From Microbacterium rhizosphaerae (GTDB lineage: Bacteria; Actinomycetota; Actinomycetes; Actinomycetales; Microbacteriaceae): a stretch of DNA of 64,000 nt. The notes beneath the pieces were generated by a model. That model did not search any database and had not been told where the DNA came from. It was given only the letters and a program-made list of their open reading frames with translations. The stretch lies in NCBI RefSeq assembly GCF_034120055.1, contig NZ_CP139368.1, positions 3,844,001 to 3,908,000 of the forward strand, given 5' to 3'. The position numbers and the translations under genes were made by a program. Positions 17,134-25,269 of the stretch are shown here, piece by piece (the stretch's first letter is position 1; each line of letters starts with the position of its first letter).

Positions 17134-18852
17134 TCACTCCTCGTCGTTCTCGGCCGCGGCGGACGAAGGTGCGGCAGCGTCGGACGGGGGTGCGGTCGCG
17201 TCCGACGGGCGTGCGGTCGCGTCCGACGGGCGTGCGGTCGCGTCCGACGGGCGTGCGGTCGCGTCCGACGGGCGTGCGGTCGCGTCCGACGGGCGTGCGG
17301 TCGCGTCCGACGGGCGTGCGGTCGCGCCCTCGGCCGATGCCTCCGCATCGTCGGGCTGCGCGACCATGGCGAGCAGCGAGTCGACGGTGAGGTCGTCGGA
17401 GGCGACGGTCTCGACGACGCGGCCGCCGCGCAGGATCGCGACCCGGTGCCCGACACGCAGCACCTCCTCGAGCTCCGCCGAGATGAACACGACGGAGAGC
17501 CCGTTGTCGGCGAACTCGCCGACGAGGTTCTGGATCTCGACCTTGGCGCCGACGTCGATGCCGCGCGTGGGCTCGTCGAGCACCAGCAGGCGCGGAGACA
17601 GGGCGAGCAGCCGAGCCAGCAGCACCTTCTGCTGATTGCCGCCGGACAGGGTCGCTGCCGGTCGGTCGAGATCGGCGGGACGGATGCCGAGTGCCTCGAC
17701 CCAGCTCGCGGCCAGCTCTCGCTGGCGCGATCGGCGCAGCCGCCGCCAGATGCCGCGCTGCGCCTGCAGCGACAGCGTGATGTTGTCCTGCACGCTCAGC
17801 TCGCCGATGATGCCCTCGGTGCGGCGGTTCTCCGACGAGTAGACGATGCCGAGGTTCACGGCCTGGCGCGGCCGGCCGAAGCGCCGCGGCGTGCCCTCGA
17901 TGCGCAGGATGCCGGCATCCAATCGGTCGACGCCGGTGAGCGCCCGCGCGAGTTCCGTCCGACCCGAGCCGAGCAGCCCCGCGACGCCGAGGACCTCGCC
18001 CTCTGCGAGCTCGAGGTCCGCGTCGACGATGCCGGTGCCGACCGTCAGCCCGCTCGCGCTCAGCAGCGAGCGCTCGCTGTCGTCGAGCGTCTCGGACCGC
18101 GGATGCGCCAGGTGGTCGGGGATGGTGCGGCCGAGCATCTTCTCGACGAGGTCGATGCGCAGCAGCTCCTTCGTGAGGTACTCCCCCACGAGCCGTCCGC
18201 TGCGCAGCACCGTGACGCGGTCGCAGATCTCGTAGACCTGATCGAGGAAGTGCGACACGAACAGGATCGCGACACCGCGCTTCTTGAGCTTGCGGATGAC
18301 GCGGAAGAGCTCGGCGACCTCGTCGACGTCGAGGCTCGAGGTCGGCTCGTCGAGCACGAGCACCTTGACGTCGGTGGAGATGGCGCGAGCGATCGCGACC
18401 AGCTGCTGGACGGCCAGGGAGTGCGAGCCGAGCGCGGACGCCGGGTCGATGTGCAGGCCGAGGCCGGCGAGGACGGATGCGGCGTCCTTCCGCATCTGCC
18501 GGAAGTCGATGCCGCCCCACCGGCGAGGCTCGCGGCCGAGGGCGATGTTCTCCGCGACGGAGAGGTTCGGCAGCAGGTCGATCTCCTGGTAGACCGTGCT
18601 GATACCGGCGCGCTGGGCCTCCGCGGGCGACGAGAAGCGGACGGCCTCTCCCTCGAGCCGCACGATGCCGGCGTCGAGGGCGAGGGCTCCCGTGAGCGCC
18701 TTGATGAGCGTGGACTTTCCGGCGCCGTTCTCGCCCATGAGCGAGTGCACCTCGCCCGGGAACATGCGGAAGTCGACCCCGTCCAACGCCGTCGAGCCCT
18801 GGAAGCGCACGGTGGCTCCCAGGGCTTCGATGACGGGCACGGGCGTCGGCAT
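17134..18852 (-). CDS. Sugar ABC transporter ATPase (second of two), with repeat tail
   Basis: 572 residues with two nucleotide-binding domains as in MglA/XylG/YtfR. First Walker A GENGAGKST with a degenerate signature SLAVQQLVAIARA; second domain GLLGSGRTEL, signature LSGGNQQKVLLAR and Walker B LLVLDEPTRGIDV. The C-terminal ~70 residues are six perfect ARPSDAT heptapeptides plus degenerate copies ending in acidic residues, absent from the paralogue at 21005. Start taken at ATG 18852; an in-frame GTG at 18891 with GGAGG close by is an alternative. Lies between the second permease and LacI. Confidence 0.9.
   Translation of the reverse strand: MPTPVPVIEALGATVRFQGSTALDGVDFRMFPGEVHSLMGENGAGKSTLIKALTGALALDAGIVRLEGEAVRFSSPAEAQRAGISTVYQEIDLLPNLSVAENIALGREPRRWGGIDFRQMRKDAASVLAGLGLHIDPASALGSHSLAVQQLVAIARAISTDVKVLVLDEPTSSLDVDEVAELFRVIRKLKKRGVAILFVSHFLDQVYEICDRVTVLRSGRLVGEYLTKELLRIDLVEKMLGRTIPDHLAHPRSETLDDSERSLLSASGLTVGTGIVDADLELAEGEVLGVAGLLGSGRTELARALTGVDRLDAGILRIEGTPRRFGRPRQAVNLGIVYSSENRRTEGIIGELSVQDNITLSLQAQRGIWRRLRRSRQRELAASWVEALGIRPADLDRPAATLSGGNQQKVLLARLLALSPRLLVLDEPTRGIDVGAKVEIQNLVGEFADNGLSVVFISAELEEVLRVGHRVAILRGGRVVETVASDDLTVDSLLAMVAQPDDAEASAEGATARPSDATARPSDATARPSDATARPSDATARPSDATARPSDATAPPSDAAAPSSAAAENDEE
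17200..17325 (-). repeat. Six perfect 21-bp tandem repeats (ARPSDAT)
   Basis: Six consecutive identical 21-base units within the 3' end of the ABC ATPase gene, encoding a disordered Pro/Ser/Asp/Thr tail. Identity at every third position suggests very recent slippage expansion. The copy number is likely to vary between strains. Confidence 0.95.
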
Positions 18853-18897
18853 CCTCTTATCGTGCCGGATGCGGACCGTCTCGCAGTGCACGCCTCC

Positions 18898-19917
18898 TCA
18901 TCGTCGGCGCGTCCGGGTGACGATCAGTCGCTGGACCACCACGAACACGAGCAGCAGGATGCCGATGATGATCCGCATCCATGCCGTGTCGGCGCCCATG
19001 AAGCTGATCGCCACCTTGATCAGGCCGTAGACGAGCACGCCGAACAGCGACCCGAGCACGTAGCCGCTGCCGCCGCTGAGGAGCGTCCCGCCGATGACCA
19101 CGGCGGCGATCGTGTCGAGCTCGGTGCCTATGCCGTTCAGGCTGTAACCCGCGCCCGTGTAGGCGGTGAAGACGACCCCGGCGATACCGGCGCACATGCC
19201 GCTGATGACGTAGACGAGGAACTTGGCGCGGGCGACCGGGAGCCCCATGAGGCGAGCCGACTGCTCGTTGCCGCCGACTGCGTACACCGTGCGGCCGAAG
19301 CGCGTGCGGCTGAGCACCCACAGCGCGACGCCGACCGCGACGAGCGAGAGGATGACGCTCGGGGTGATGTACCAGCCGCCGGGTGCCTTGAAGCGTGCGG
19401 ACTGGATCCAGGCGAACACCGGGTTCGACACCTGGATGGCCTCGAGGCTGACGACGAACGACAGGCCGCGGGCGAGGAACATCGCCGCGAGCGAGGCGAT
19501 GAACGGCTGCACGTCGAAGACCTGCACGAGCACGCCGGTCATCGACCCGATGACGGCGCCGCTCACGATCATGATCGGGATGACGACGGCCACCGGGATC
19601 CCGTCGTGCAGGAGCCGCGCTCCCAGGATGCCGGTGAAGGCCATGACCGATCCGACCGAGAGGTCGATGCCCCCGGTGAGGATGACGAAGGTCATGCCGA
19701 CCGCGAGGATCAGCAGATACGCGTTGTCGAGGAAGAGCGAGGACAGCAGGCGCGGCGACACGAAGGTGCCGAAGTACAGCTGGCCGGCCAGCAGCATCGC
19801 GAGGAAGATCGCCACCGCCGCGATGACGGGGACCCACCCGCTGTGCCTGGAGCCGAAGGAGCGCAGTCCCGAGGCGAAGCCCTCGACGGGAGGGGTGGTC
19901 GCGGTCGTCGCGCTCAT
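18898..19917 (-). CDS. Sugar ABC transporter permease, YjfF-like
   Basis: 339 residues, about nine to ten membrane segments. BPD_transp_2-type signature MTFVILTGGIDLSVGSVMAF and VGGNEQSARLMGLPV. The ATG overlaps the stop of the other permease gene (ATGA). With the YtfT-like permease it would form the heterodimeric channel of a ribose/galactofuranose-type importer. Confidence 0.9.
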   Translation of the reverse strand: MSATTATTPPVEGFASGLRSFGSRHSGWVPVIAAVAIFLAMLLAGQLYFGTFVSPRLLSSLFLDNAYLLILAVGMTFVILTGGIDLSVGSVMAFTGILGARLLHDGIPVAVVIPIMIVSGAVIGSMTGVLVQVFDVQPFIASLAAMFLARGLSFVVSLEAIQVSNPVFAWIQSARFKAPGGWYITPSVILSLVAVGVALWVLSRTRFGRTVYAVGGNEQSARLMGLPVARAKFLVYVISGMCAGIAGVVFTAYTGAGYSLNGIGTELDTIAAVVIGGTLLSGGSGYVLGSLFGVLVYGLIKVAISFMGADTAWMRIIIGILLLVFVVVQRLIVTRTRRR

Positions 19918-21008
19918 CGCGCCTTCCCTTCGCCTGCGCCGACGAGCGCCGGCGTCTGTTCGCTGTCTCCCACGGGTGCGGGGGTGGATGTCGGGGTCTG
20001 AGTGCGCTGGCTGCGGCGCGAGCGGAACCACGACCGCACACGCGCGGACTGCGCAAGGCAGACGATGACGATGACCGCTGCCTTGAACACCGGCGTCACG
20101 GCCGGCGGCACGCCGAGGAACGTGATCGTGGAGGTGAGGGTCTGGATCGTGTAGACCCCGATGACGGTTCCCGCGATGGTGAACCGGCCGCCGGTGAGCA
20201 GCGTGCCGCCGAGCACGACGGCGAGGATCGCGTCGACCTCGATGTTGAGCCCCGCCGCGTTGGCGTCGGCGGCCATGATGTTCGAGCTGTAGAGCACTCC
20301 CGCCATGCCGGCGAGAAGGCCGCTCGCGGCGTAGGCGCCCCAGATGATCCCCCGCGACCGGACGCCGGCGATGCGGCTCGCCGTCGGGTTGATGCCGACC
20401 GCCTCGGTCAGCATGCCGAGTGCCGTGCGGCGCTCGACGAGGGCCACGATGACGATGACGGCCACCGCCACGAGGAAGGCGAACGGCATCCCGAACACGT
20501 ATCCCTGCGCCATGAACTGATACGGGACGCTGTTGATCGTCGTGATGTAGCCCTGCGTGATCAGGAGCGCGATGCCGCGGCCGGCGAGCATCAGCACGAG
20601 CGTCGCGATGATCGGCTGGATGCCGAGCACCGAGACGAGGAAGCCGTTCCACACCCCGAGGAACAGGGTCGTCAGGACGCCGGCGACGATCGCGACGGCG
20701 AGTACCCCGAGGTCATCGGGTCGCGGTGACGCCTTGATGATGGTGAGGCTCACGGCGCCCGACACCGCCATCAGCGCGCCGACCGAGAGGTCGATGCCGC
20801 GTGTGGCGATGACGATCATCATGCCGAGCGACACGAGCATCAGCGGCGAGCTGTTGCGCAGGATGTCGACGATCGAGCCGTAGAGCTGCCCGTCGCGGAC
20901 GGTGATGCTCAGGAACGAGGGGCGGGCGATCGTGTTCAGCAGCACGAGGGCCAGCAGCGCGCCGATCGGCAGCGCGAGCCGGTGCGTGATGATCTTCTTC
21001 AGCTTCAT
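19914..21008 (-). CDS. Sugar ABC transporter permease, YtfT-like
   Basis: 364 residues. Signature MMIVIATRGIDLSVGALMAV and GINPTASRIAGVRS. A C-terminal ~45-residue hydrophilic extension (Thr/Pro-rich) follows the last membrane segment. ATGA overlap with the upstream ATPase stop. Gene order binding protein, ATPase, this permease, YjfF-like permease equals that of ytfQRT-yjfF. Confidence 0.9.
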   Translation of the reverse strand: MKLKKIITHRLALPIGALLALVLLNTIARPSFLSITVRDGQLYGSIVDILRNSSPLMLVSLGMMIVIATRGIDLSVGALMAVSGAVSLTIIKASPRPDDLGVLAVAIVAGVLTTLFLGVWNGFLVSVLGIQPIIATLVLMLAGRGIALLITQGYITTINSVPYQFMAQGYVFGMPFAFLVAVAVIVIVALVERRTALGMLTEAVGINPTASRIAGVRSRGIIWGAYAASGLLAGMAGVLYSSNIMAADANAAGLNIEVDAILAVVLGGTLLTGGRFTIAGTVIGVYTIQTLTSTITFLGVPPAVTPVFKAAVIVIVCLAQSARVRSWFRSRRSQRTQTPTSTPAPVGDSEQTPALVGAGEGKAR

Positions 21009-22567
21009 GCGGCGTCCTCCTTCAGACGCGCTGCGGTATCCGGGAGCGCCGCATCGCCCTGCGCGATGATGGCGACGAGGTCGTCGACATCCGTGTCGGC
21101 GGTGGTGGTCAGTTCGCCGATCTTACGGCGATCGCGCATCACGACGATGCGCTGCGCGAGACGCAGCACCTCCTCGAGCTCGGACGAGATGTACAGGACC
21201 GACATCCCCTCGGCCGAGAGGCGGGCCACGAGCCGCTGGATGTCGGCCTTCGCGCCGACGTCGATCCCGCGCGTGGGCTCGTCGAGGATCAGCAGTTCAG
21301 GGGCGGTGGCGAGCCAGCGGGCGAGGACGACCTTCTGCTGGTTGCCGCCCGACAGGTTGCGAACGCGGGCGTTCGGATCGGCGGGACGGATGCCGAGCGC
21401 CGAGATGTACTCCGAGACGACGGCATCCTGCTCCGACCTGCTCACCTTGCGGAGCCAGCCGCGCTGGGCCTGGATGCCGAGCACGATGTTCTCGGCGACG
21501 GTGAGGTCGCCGACGATGCCCTCCTCCCGGCGGTCCTCCGACGTGAAGGCGATGCGCGCGCCGATGGCGTCGCGCGGCCTGCCGATGCGCACCGGGTCGC
21601 CGTGGACCTCGATCTCGCCGGCATCCGCCCGATCTGCGCCGTAGAGGAGGCGCACGAGCTCCGTGCGCCCGGAGCCGAGAAGGCCGGCGATGCCGACGAC
21701 CTCCCCGTCGAAGACGTCGAGGTCGACAGGCTGGATCGAGCCGCGCTTGCCGACGCCCGTCGCGCGAAGCACGGGAGCTCCGTGGCGATCGATGATCCGC
21801 TCCGCGGCGTCGATGGACTCGAGCTCGTCGAGCTCGCGGCCGAGCATGAGCGCGACCAGCTGGGTGCGCTCGAGCTCCGCAGCCGGGTACTCGCCGACGA
21901 GGCGGCCGTTGCGCAGCACGGTCAAGCGATCCGAGATCTCGTAGACCTGGTCGAGGAAGTGCGTGACGAACAGGATGGCGACGCCGCGATCGCGCAGGTC
22001 GCGCATCACGGCGAACAGCTGCTCGACCTCGCCGCGGTCGAGGCTCGAGGTCGGCTCGTCCAGGACGAGCACCTTGCAGTCCGAGACCATGGCTCGGCTG
22101 ATCGCGACCAGCTGCTGGACGGCGAGCGAGTGGCTGGCCAGCGGCGAGCGCGGGTCGATCGTGAGGCCGAGCCCCTCGAGGTGCGAGCGGGCGGCCGCGT
22201 GCGTGCGACGCCAGTCGATGCCGAACGCGCCGCGGATCTCCTGGCCGAGCATGACGTTCTCACCGACCGAGAGGTTCGCGCAGAGGTTGACCTCCTGGTA
22301 TACGGTCCAGACGCCGGCATCCTGCGCATCCGCCGTCCCGCCGAAGACCCGGCGCTCGCCGTCGACCTCGATCGTGCCGCCGTCGATGCGGTAGACGCCG
22401 GTCAGCGCCTTGATGAGCGTGGACTTGCCGGCGCCGTTCTCACCCATGAGGGTGTGCACCTCACCGGCGCGGAGGCTGAAGTCGACCTCCTGCAGCGCCT
22501 TGACGCCGGGGAATTCGATCGTGATGCCACGCATCCGGATGACGCTGCGGCGGTCGTCGCTGACCAT
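21005..22567 (-). CDS. Sugar ABC transporter ATPase, YtfR-like
   Basis: 520 residues, two fused nucleotide-binding domains: GENGAGKST with SLAVQQLVAISRA, then GLLGSGRTELVRLLYG, LSGGNQQKVVLARW and LLILDEPTRGIDVG. The start at ATG 22567 is chosen because AGAAAGG lies six bases upstream; a GTG at 22582 would place that site inside the gene. Energises sugar uptake with the two permeases and the lipoprotein. Confidence 0.92.
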   Translation of the reverse strand: MVSDDRRSVIRMRGITIEFPGVKALQEVDFSLRAGEVHTLMGENGAGKSTLIKALTGVYRIDGGTIEVDGERRVFGGTADAQDAGVWTVYQEVNLCANLSVGENVMLGQEIRGAFGIDWRRTHAAARSHLEGLGLTIDPRSPLASHSLAVQQLVAISRAMVSDCKVLVLDEPTSSLDRGEVEQLFAVMRDLRDRGVAILFVTHFLDQVYEISDRLTVLRNGRLVGEYPAAELERTQLVALMLGRELDELESIDAAERIIDRHGAPVLRATGVGKRGSIQPVDLDVFDGEVVGIAGLLGSGRTELVRLLYGADRADAGEIEVHGDPVRIGRPRDAIGARIAFTSEDRREEGIVGDLTVAENIVLGIQAQRGWLRKVSRSEQDAVVSEYISALGIRPADPNARVRNLSGGNQQKVVLARWLATAPELLILDEPTRGIDVGAKADIQRLVARLSAEGMSVLYISSELEEVLRLAQRIVVMRDRRKIGELTTTADTDVDDLVAIIAQGDAALPDTAARLKEDAA

Positions 22568-22624
22568 GACTGCCTTTCTCACGAGTGCGGGGAGGACGCG
22601 GCGTGCGCGCCCTCCCCGGTGTGC

Positions 22625-23611
22625 TCAGTACTTGCGGGTGGGCAGGGCCTGCTTGGCCTGCTCCTGGTCGAAGGCCTGGTCGGTCGCGGTCTGCTTCTTC
22701 TCGACCGCCTTGCCTGCCAGGACGTCCTTGACGGTCTTCGCCACGGTCGGGCCGAGCAGCGGGTTGCACTCGACGACGTAGTTGAACTGGCCGTCCGCGA
22801 GGGCCTGCAGGCCGTCGTGCGTGCCGTCGATCGTGACGATCTGGATGTCCTTGCCGGGGGTCAGGCCGGCCGCCTTGATGGCATCGAGCGCGCCCAGGCC
22901 CATGTCGTCGTTCTGCGCGAACAGGAGGTTGATGTCCTTGCCGTACTTCTGCAGGAAGCCCTCCATGACGGTCTTGCCGTCGGCGCGTGTGAAGTTGCCC
23001 GTCTGGGAGTCGAGCGTCTTGATCTGGGTGCCCGAGATGGCGGAGCTGAAGCCGGTCGAGCGGTCGATGGCGGGAGCCGAGCCCGTCGTGCCCTCGAGCA
23101 CGACCATGTTGGTCGCCTTGTCACCGAGGTTCGTCTTGGCCCAGGCTCCGGCGGTCTCGCCCTCCTTCTTGAAGTCGTCGCCGATCCACGCCTTGTAGAG
23201 GTCGCTGCTGCCGTCGATCGTGCGGTCTTCGAGGATGACGGGGATGTCCGCGTCCTTGGCCTCTTTCAGCACGTCGTCCCAGCCGGTGGTGACCACCGGA
23301 GCGATGACGATGGCGTCGACGCCCTGGTTGATGAAGCTGCGGACGGCCGCGATCTGGTTCTCCGGCTTGTTGTCGGCGGCGTTGAAGATCAGCTTGAAGC
23401 CGTTCTTGGCCGAGAAGGCGTCCTTCATGGACTCCGTGTTGGCGCTGCGCCAGCCGCTCTCGGATCCGGTCTGGGCGAAGCCCACCGTGATGACCTTGCC
23501 GTTGGAGCCGCTGCCGCCCTTGTTGCTGGCGTCGGCTGCGCCGGAGCACCCCGTCGCCGCGAGCGCCACGACGCCCAGCAGCGCGAGCCCCGCGATGATG
23601 CCCTTCTTCAC
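22625..23611 (-). CDS. Sugar-binding lipoprotein of ABC importer, YtfQ-like
   Basis: 328 residues. N-terminal signal KKGIIAGLALLGVVALAATG ends in a lipobox Cys (ATGC), so it is anchored to the outer membrane face. VITVGFAQTGSESGWRSANT and FAQNDDMGLGALDAIKAAG are typical of the galactofuranose/ribose-binding periplasmic family. GTG start with AAGGAGG seven bases before it. First gene of a five- to six-gene operon; a hexose furanose substrate is inferred from gene order. Confidence 0.92.
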   Translation of the reverse strand: MKKGIIAGLALLGVVALAATGCSGAADASNKGGSGSNGKVITVGFAQTGSESGWRSANTESMKDAFSAKNGFKLIFNAADNKPENQIAAVRSFINQGVDAIVIAPVVTTGWDDVLKEAKDADIPVILEDRTIDGSSDLYKAWIGDDFKKEGETAGAWAKTNLGDKATNMVVLEGTTGSAPAIDRSTGFSSAISGTQIKTLDSQTGNFTRADGKTVMEGFLQKYGKDINLLFAQNDDMGLGALDAIKAAGLTPGKDIQIVTIDGTHDGLQALADGQFNYVVECNPLLGPTVAKTVKDVLAGKAVEKKQTATDQAFDQEQAKQALPTRKY

Positions 23612-23683
23612 TGCAAACCTCCTTGTTAGATCCGGCCCCTGTGCCGGATGTGCTGTGCGGACGCCGAGGTCCGTGATTCAGAA

Positions 23684-23697
23684 TGTTAGCCTTCACA
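23684..23697. promoter_or_regulatory. LacI-type operator, imperfect (TGTTA-GCCT-TCACA)
   Basis: Nine of ten arm positions match the TGTTA-n4-TAACA dyad. It lies 73 bases upstream of the binding-protein start and 32 bases (about three helical turns) from the second site, suiting side-by-side binding of LacI-family dimers. Confidence 0.55.
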
Positions 23698-23715
23698 TTC
23701 CCATCACATACAAGA

Positions 23716-23729
23716 TGTTAGCGGTAACA
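23716..23729. promoter_or_regulatory. LacI-type operator TGTTAGCGGTAACA
   Basis: Perfect 5-bp arms TGTTA/TAACA around GCGG, close to the operator consensus of actinobacterial LacI sugar regulators. Best candidate target of the regulator encoded at 16113-17132, which is the last gene of the operon. Confidence 0.65.
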
Positions 23730-24066
23730 GTTTGGTAACGAGGATGTCACACTCTCCGGTGCCGCGCGCGGGTTTCCGCGGGTCGCCAGCCTGGGGCGGT
23801 GCCTTCCGTGAGCGATCACACCGCGGCAGATTTCCGTGCGGCGTGCCCTTCGGCGGCGCCGTGCTGTTCTCGCCGCGCGGCCGGAATCGCCGCGCACGCG
23901 TGCGCAACGCCGGTTCCCGGCTGCGTGCACGGCTGCGCATCGCCTGTTTCCGGCTGCGTGCACGGCTGTGCGTCGTCGGTTCCCGGCTGATCGGGCGGCC
24001 GATCGACGGCTCCGCGGCGGTTCCGGGTCTCCGCATCCGGCACGATGGATGCGGAGGACACCGACG
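23730..24066. other. Intergenic stretch with 33-bp tandem repeats
   Basis: From the operator to the RNase HI start. The only structure seen is about 2.7 copies of a 33-base unit at roughly 23912-24000 (copies aligned on CGGCTGCGTGCACGGCTG). Open frames crossing it are repetitive in composition on both strands and no gene is supported. Confidence 0.6.
23912..24000. repeat. 33-bp tandem repeat, ~2.7 copies
   Basis: The core CGGCTG recurs at 23918, 23951 and 23984, exactly 33 bases apart, with a few substitutions. Noncoding on available evidence. Confidence 0.8.
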
Positions 24067-24681
24067 ATGACCAGCAGCGACACCAGCGCGCGAAAGAGCG
24101 GCGACGGGTACCCCACCGTCCCCGAGAGCGGCGACGGGTACAGCACCGTGCGCGAAAGCGGCGACAAGTACACCGTCGCCACAGACGGCGCCTGCAAGGG
24201 CAACCCCGGGCCGACCGGCTGGGCCTGGGTCGGCGAGGACGGACACTGGGCCGCGGGGTCTCTCATCTCGGGGACCAACAACATCGGCGAGCTGCTCGCC
24301 CTGCTTTACGCGCTGCGCGACCACGCCGACGTGCGCGACCTCGTGATCCAGGCGGATTCCCGGTACGCGATCGACACCTACACGAAGTGGATGTCAGGGC
24401 ATGCCCGCCGCGGGTGGAAGACGGCATCCGGGTCTCCGGTCAAGAACCGCCAGATCCTCGAGCAGCTGATGGAGGCCCGCGACGCTCGGAAGGATGCGGG
24501 ACTCCCTGAGGCCGTCCTGGAGCACGTGCGCGGCCACGCCGGGCACGTGCTCAACGAGTGGGCGGACGAACGCGCGGTGCGTGCCGCGGCCCATGCCGAG
24601 AAGGGAACCGAGAGCATCTGGTCGTCGCTCGGCGCGCAGGAGCGCATCGACGTGTCGACTGCTCCCAAGAAGTCGCGCTGA
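24067..24681 (+). CDS. rnhA: Ribonuclease HI
   Basis: 204 residues. Active-site carboxylates are in VATDGACKGNPGPTGWAWV (Asp), NNIGELLALLYAL (Glu), IQADSRYAIDTY (Asp) and LNEWADERA (Asp); HVRGHAGH gives the catalytic-loop His. Degrades RNA in RNA-DNA hybrids. The N-terminal ~30 residues are three repeats of a SGDGYxTVxE decapeptide leading straight into the first strand, an extension not usual for RNase HI. GGAGG lies 11 bases before the ATG. Confidence 0.92.
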   Translation: MTSSDTSARKSGDGYPTVPESGDGYSTVRESGDKYTVATDGACKGNPGPTGWAWVGEDGHWAAGSLISGTNNIGELLALLYALRDHADVRDLVIQADSRYAIDTYTKWMSGHARRGWKTASGSPVKNRQILEQLMEARDARKDAGLPEAVLEHVRGHAGHVLNEWADERAVRAAAHAEKGTESIWSSLGAQERIDVSTAPKKSR

Positions 24682-24686
24682 GCCAC

Positions 24687-24723
24687 AGCCGGAGGCACTC
24701 CTCAGCCGGAGGCACTCCTCAGC
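24687..24723. repeat. 17-bp direct repeat between convergent genes
   Basis: AGCCGGAGGCACTCCTC occurs twice in direct succession and begins a third time, between the ends of rnhA and the small membrane-protein gene. Each copy can form a short GGAG/CTCC hairpin, so it may act as a weak terminator. Confidence 0.6.
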
Positions 24724-25003
24724 CGGCCGTGGGGCTCTTCGCGAAGAGTCCCACGATGCCGGCGACGGCGGCAGTGGCGATGGGCCATGCGCCCGAGGCC
24801 AGGTCGGACTTCCCCATGAGGATCAGCACCACCGCTGCCACGATGCTCGCGAGCGCGATCACGAGGACGCCGATGATGAGCGTCATCCAGAGCTTCATCC
24901 GGTCGGCCTCGCTGGTCGGCTGCGTTGTCGCGGGCGCGACGGGCGCGGGCATGGTCGGGGCCGGTGCCTTGGCCTTCCCGCGAGTGATCGACAGCGTCGT
25001 CAT
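24719..25003 (-). CDS. Small two-helix membrane protein, unknown function
   Basis: 94 residues. A Pro/Ala-rich N-terminal ~45 residues is followed by two hydrophobic helices (MTLIIGVLVIALASIVAAVV and a shorter second one ending GIVGLFAKSPTAG). GGAGGT precedes the ATG by five bases. No family recognised. Confidence 0.7.
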   Translation of the reverse strand: MTTLSITRGKAKAPAPTMPAPVAPATTQPTSEADRMKLWMTLIIGVLVIALASIVAAVVLILMGKSDLASGAWPIATAAVAGIVGLFAKSPTAG

Positions 25004-25269
25004 GATGCACCTCCGCTCCGATGGCGTGTCATCGATCAGGAGGCGCGCGAGCATCTCCCTGATACCCGCGTGCGATAGGCGAGGGCGTCCTCGACTCGAC
25101 TCTGACGTGGCGCCTCGATCCGAGGCGTGCGGGCACGCGGCTGCTCCTCGTGCACGACCGCCTCGACCAGTCGACGCCGCTCCGCCGCACGGCGTTCGCA
25201 GGCATGGGCCGCGGCTGGCCGGATGTGCTCGCGCGCATCGCCGCAGTCGTCACCGCGGAGCAGTCCTGG

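Noticed and set aside
16864..20001. Plus-strand open frame of more than 1000 codons opposite the ABC operon
   Set aside because: An antisense artefact of codon bias; the opposite strand encodes well-recognised ABC and LacI proteins.
23816..24061. Possible 81-residue minus-strand protein over the 33-bp repeats
   Set aside because: Composition merely reflects the repeats, with no ribosome site and no recognisable motif.
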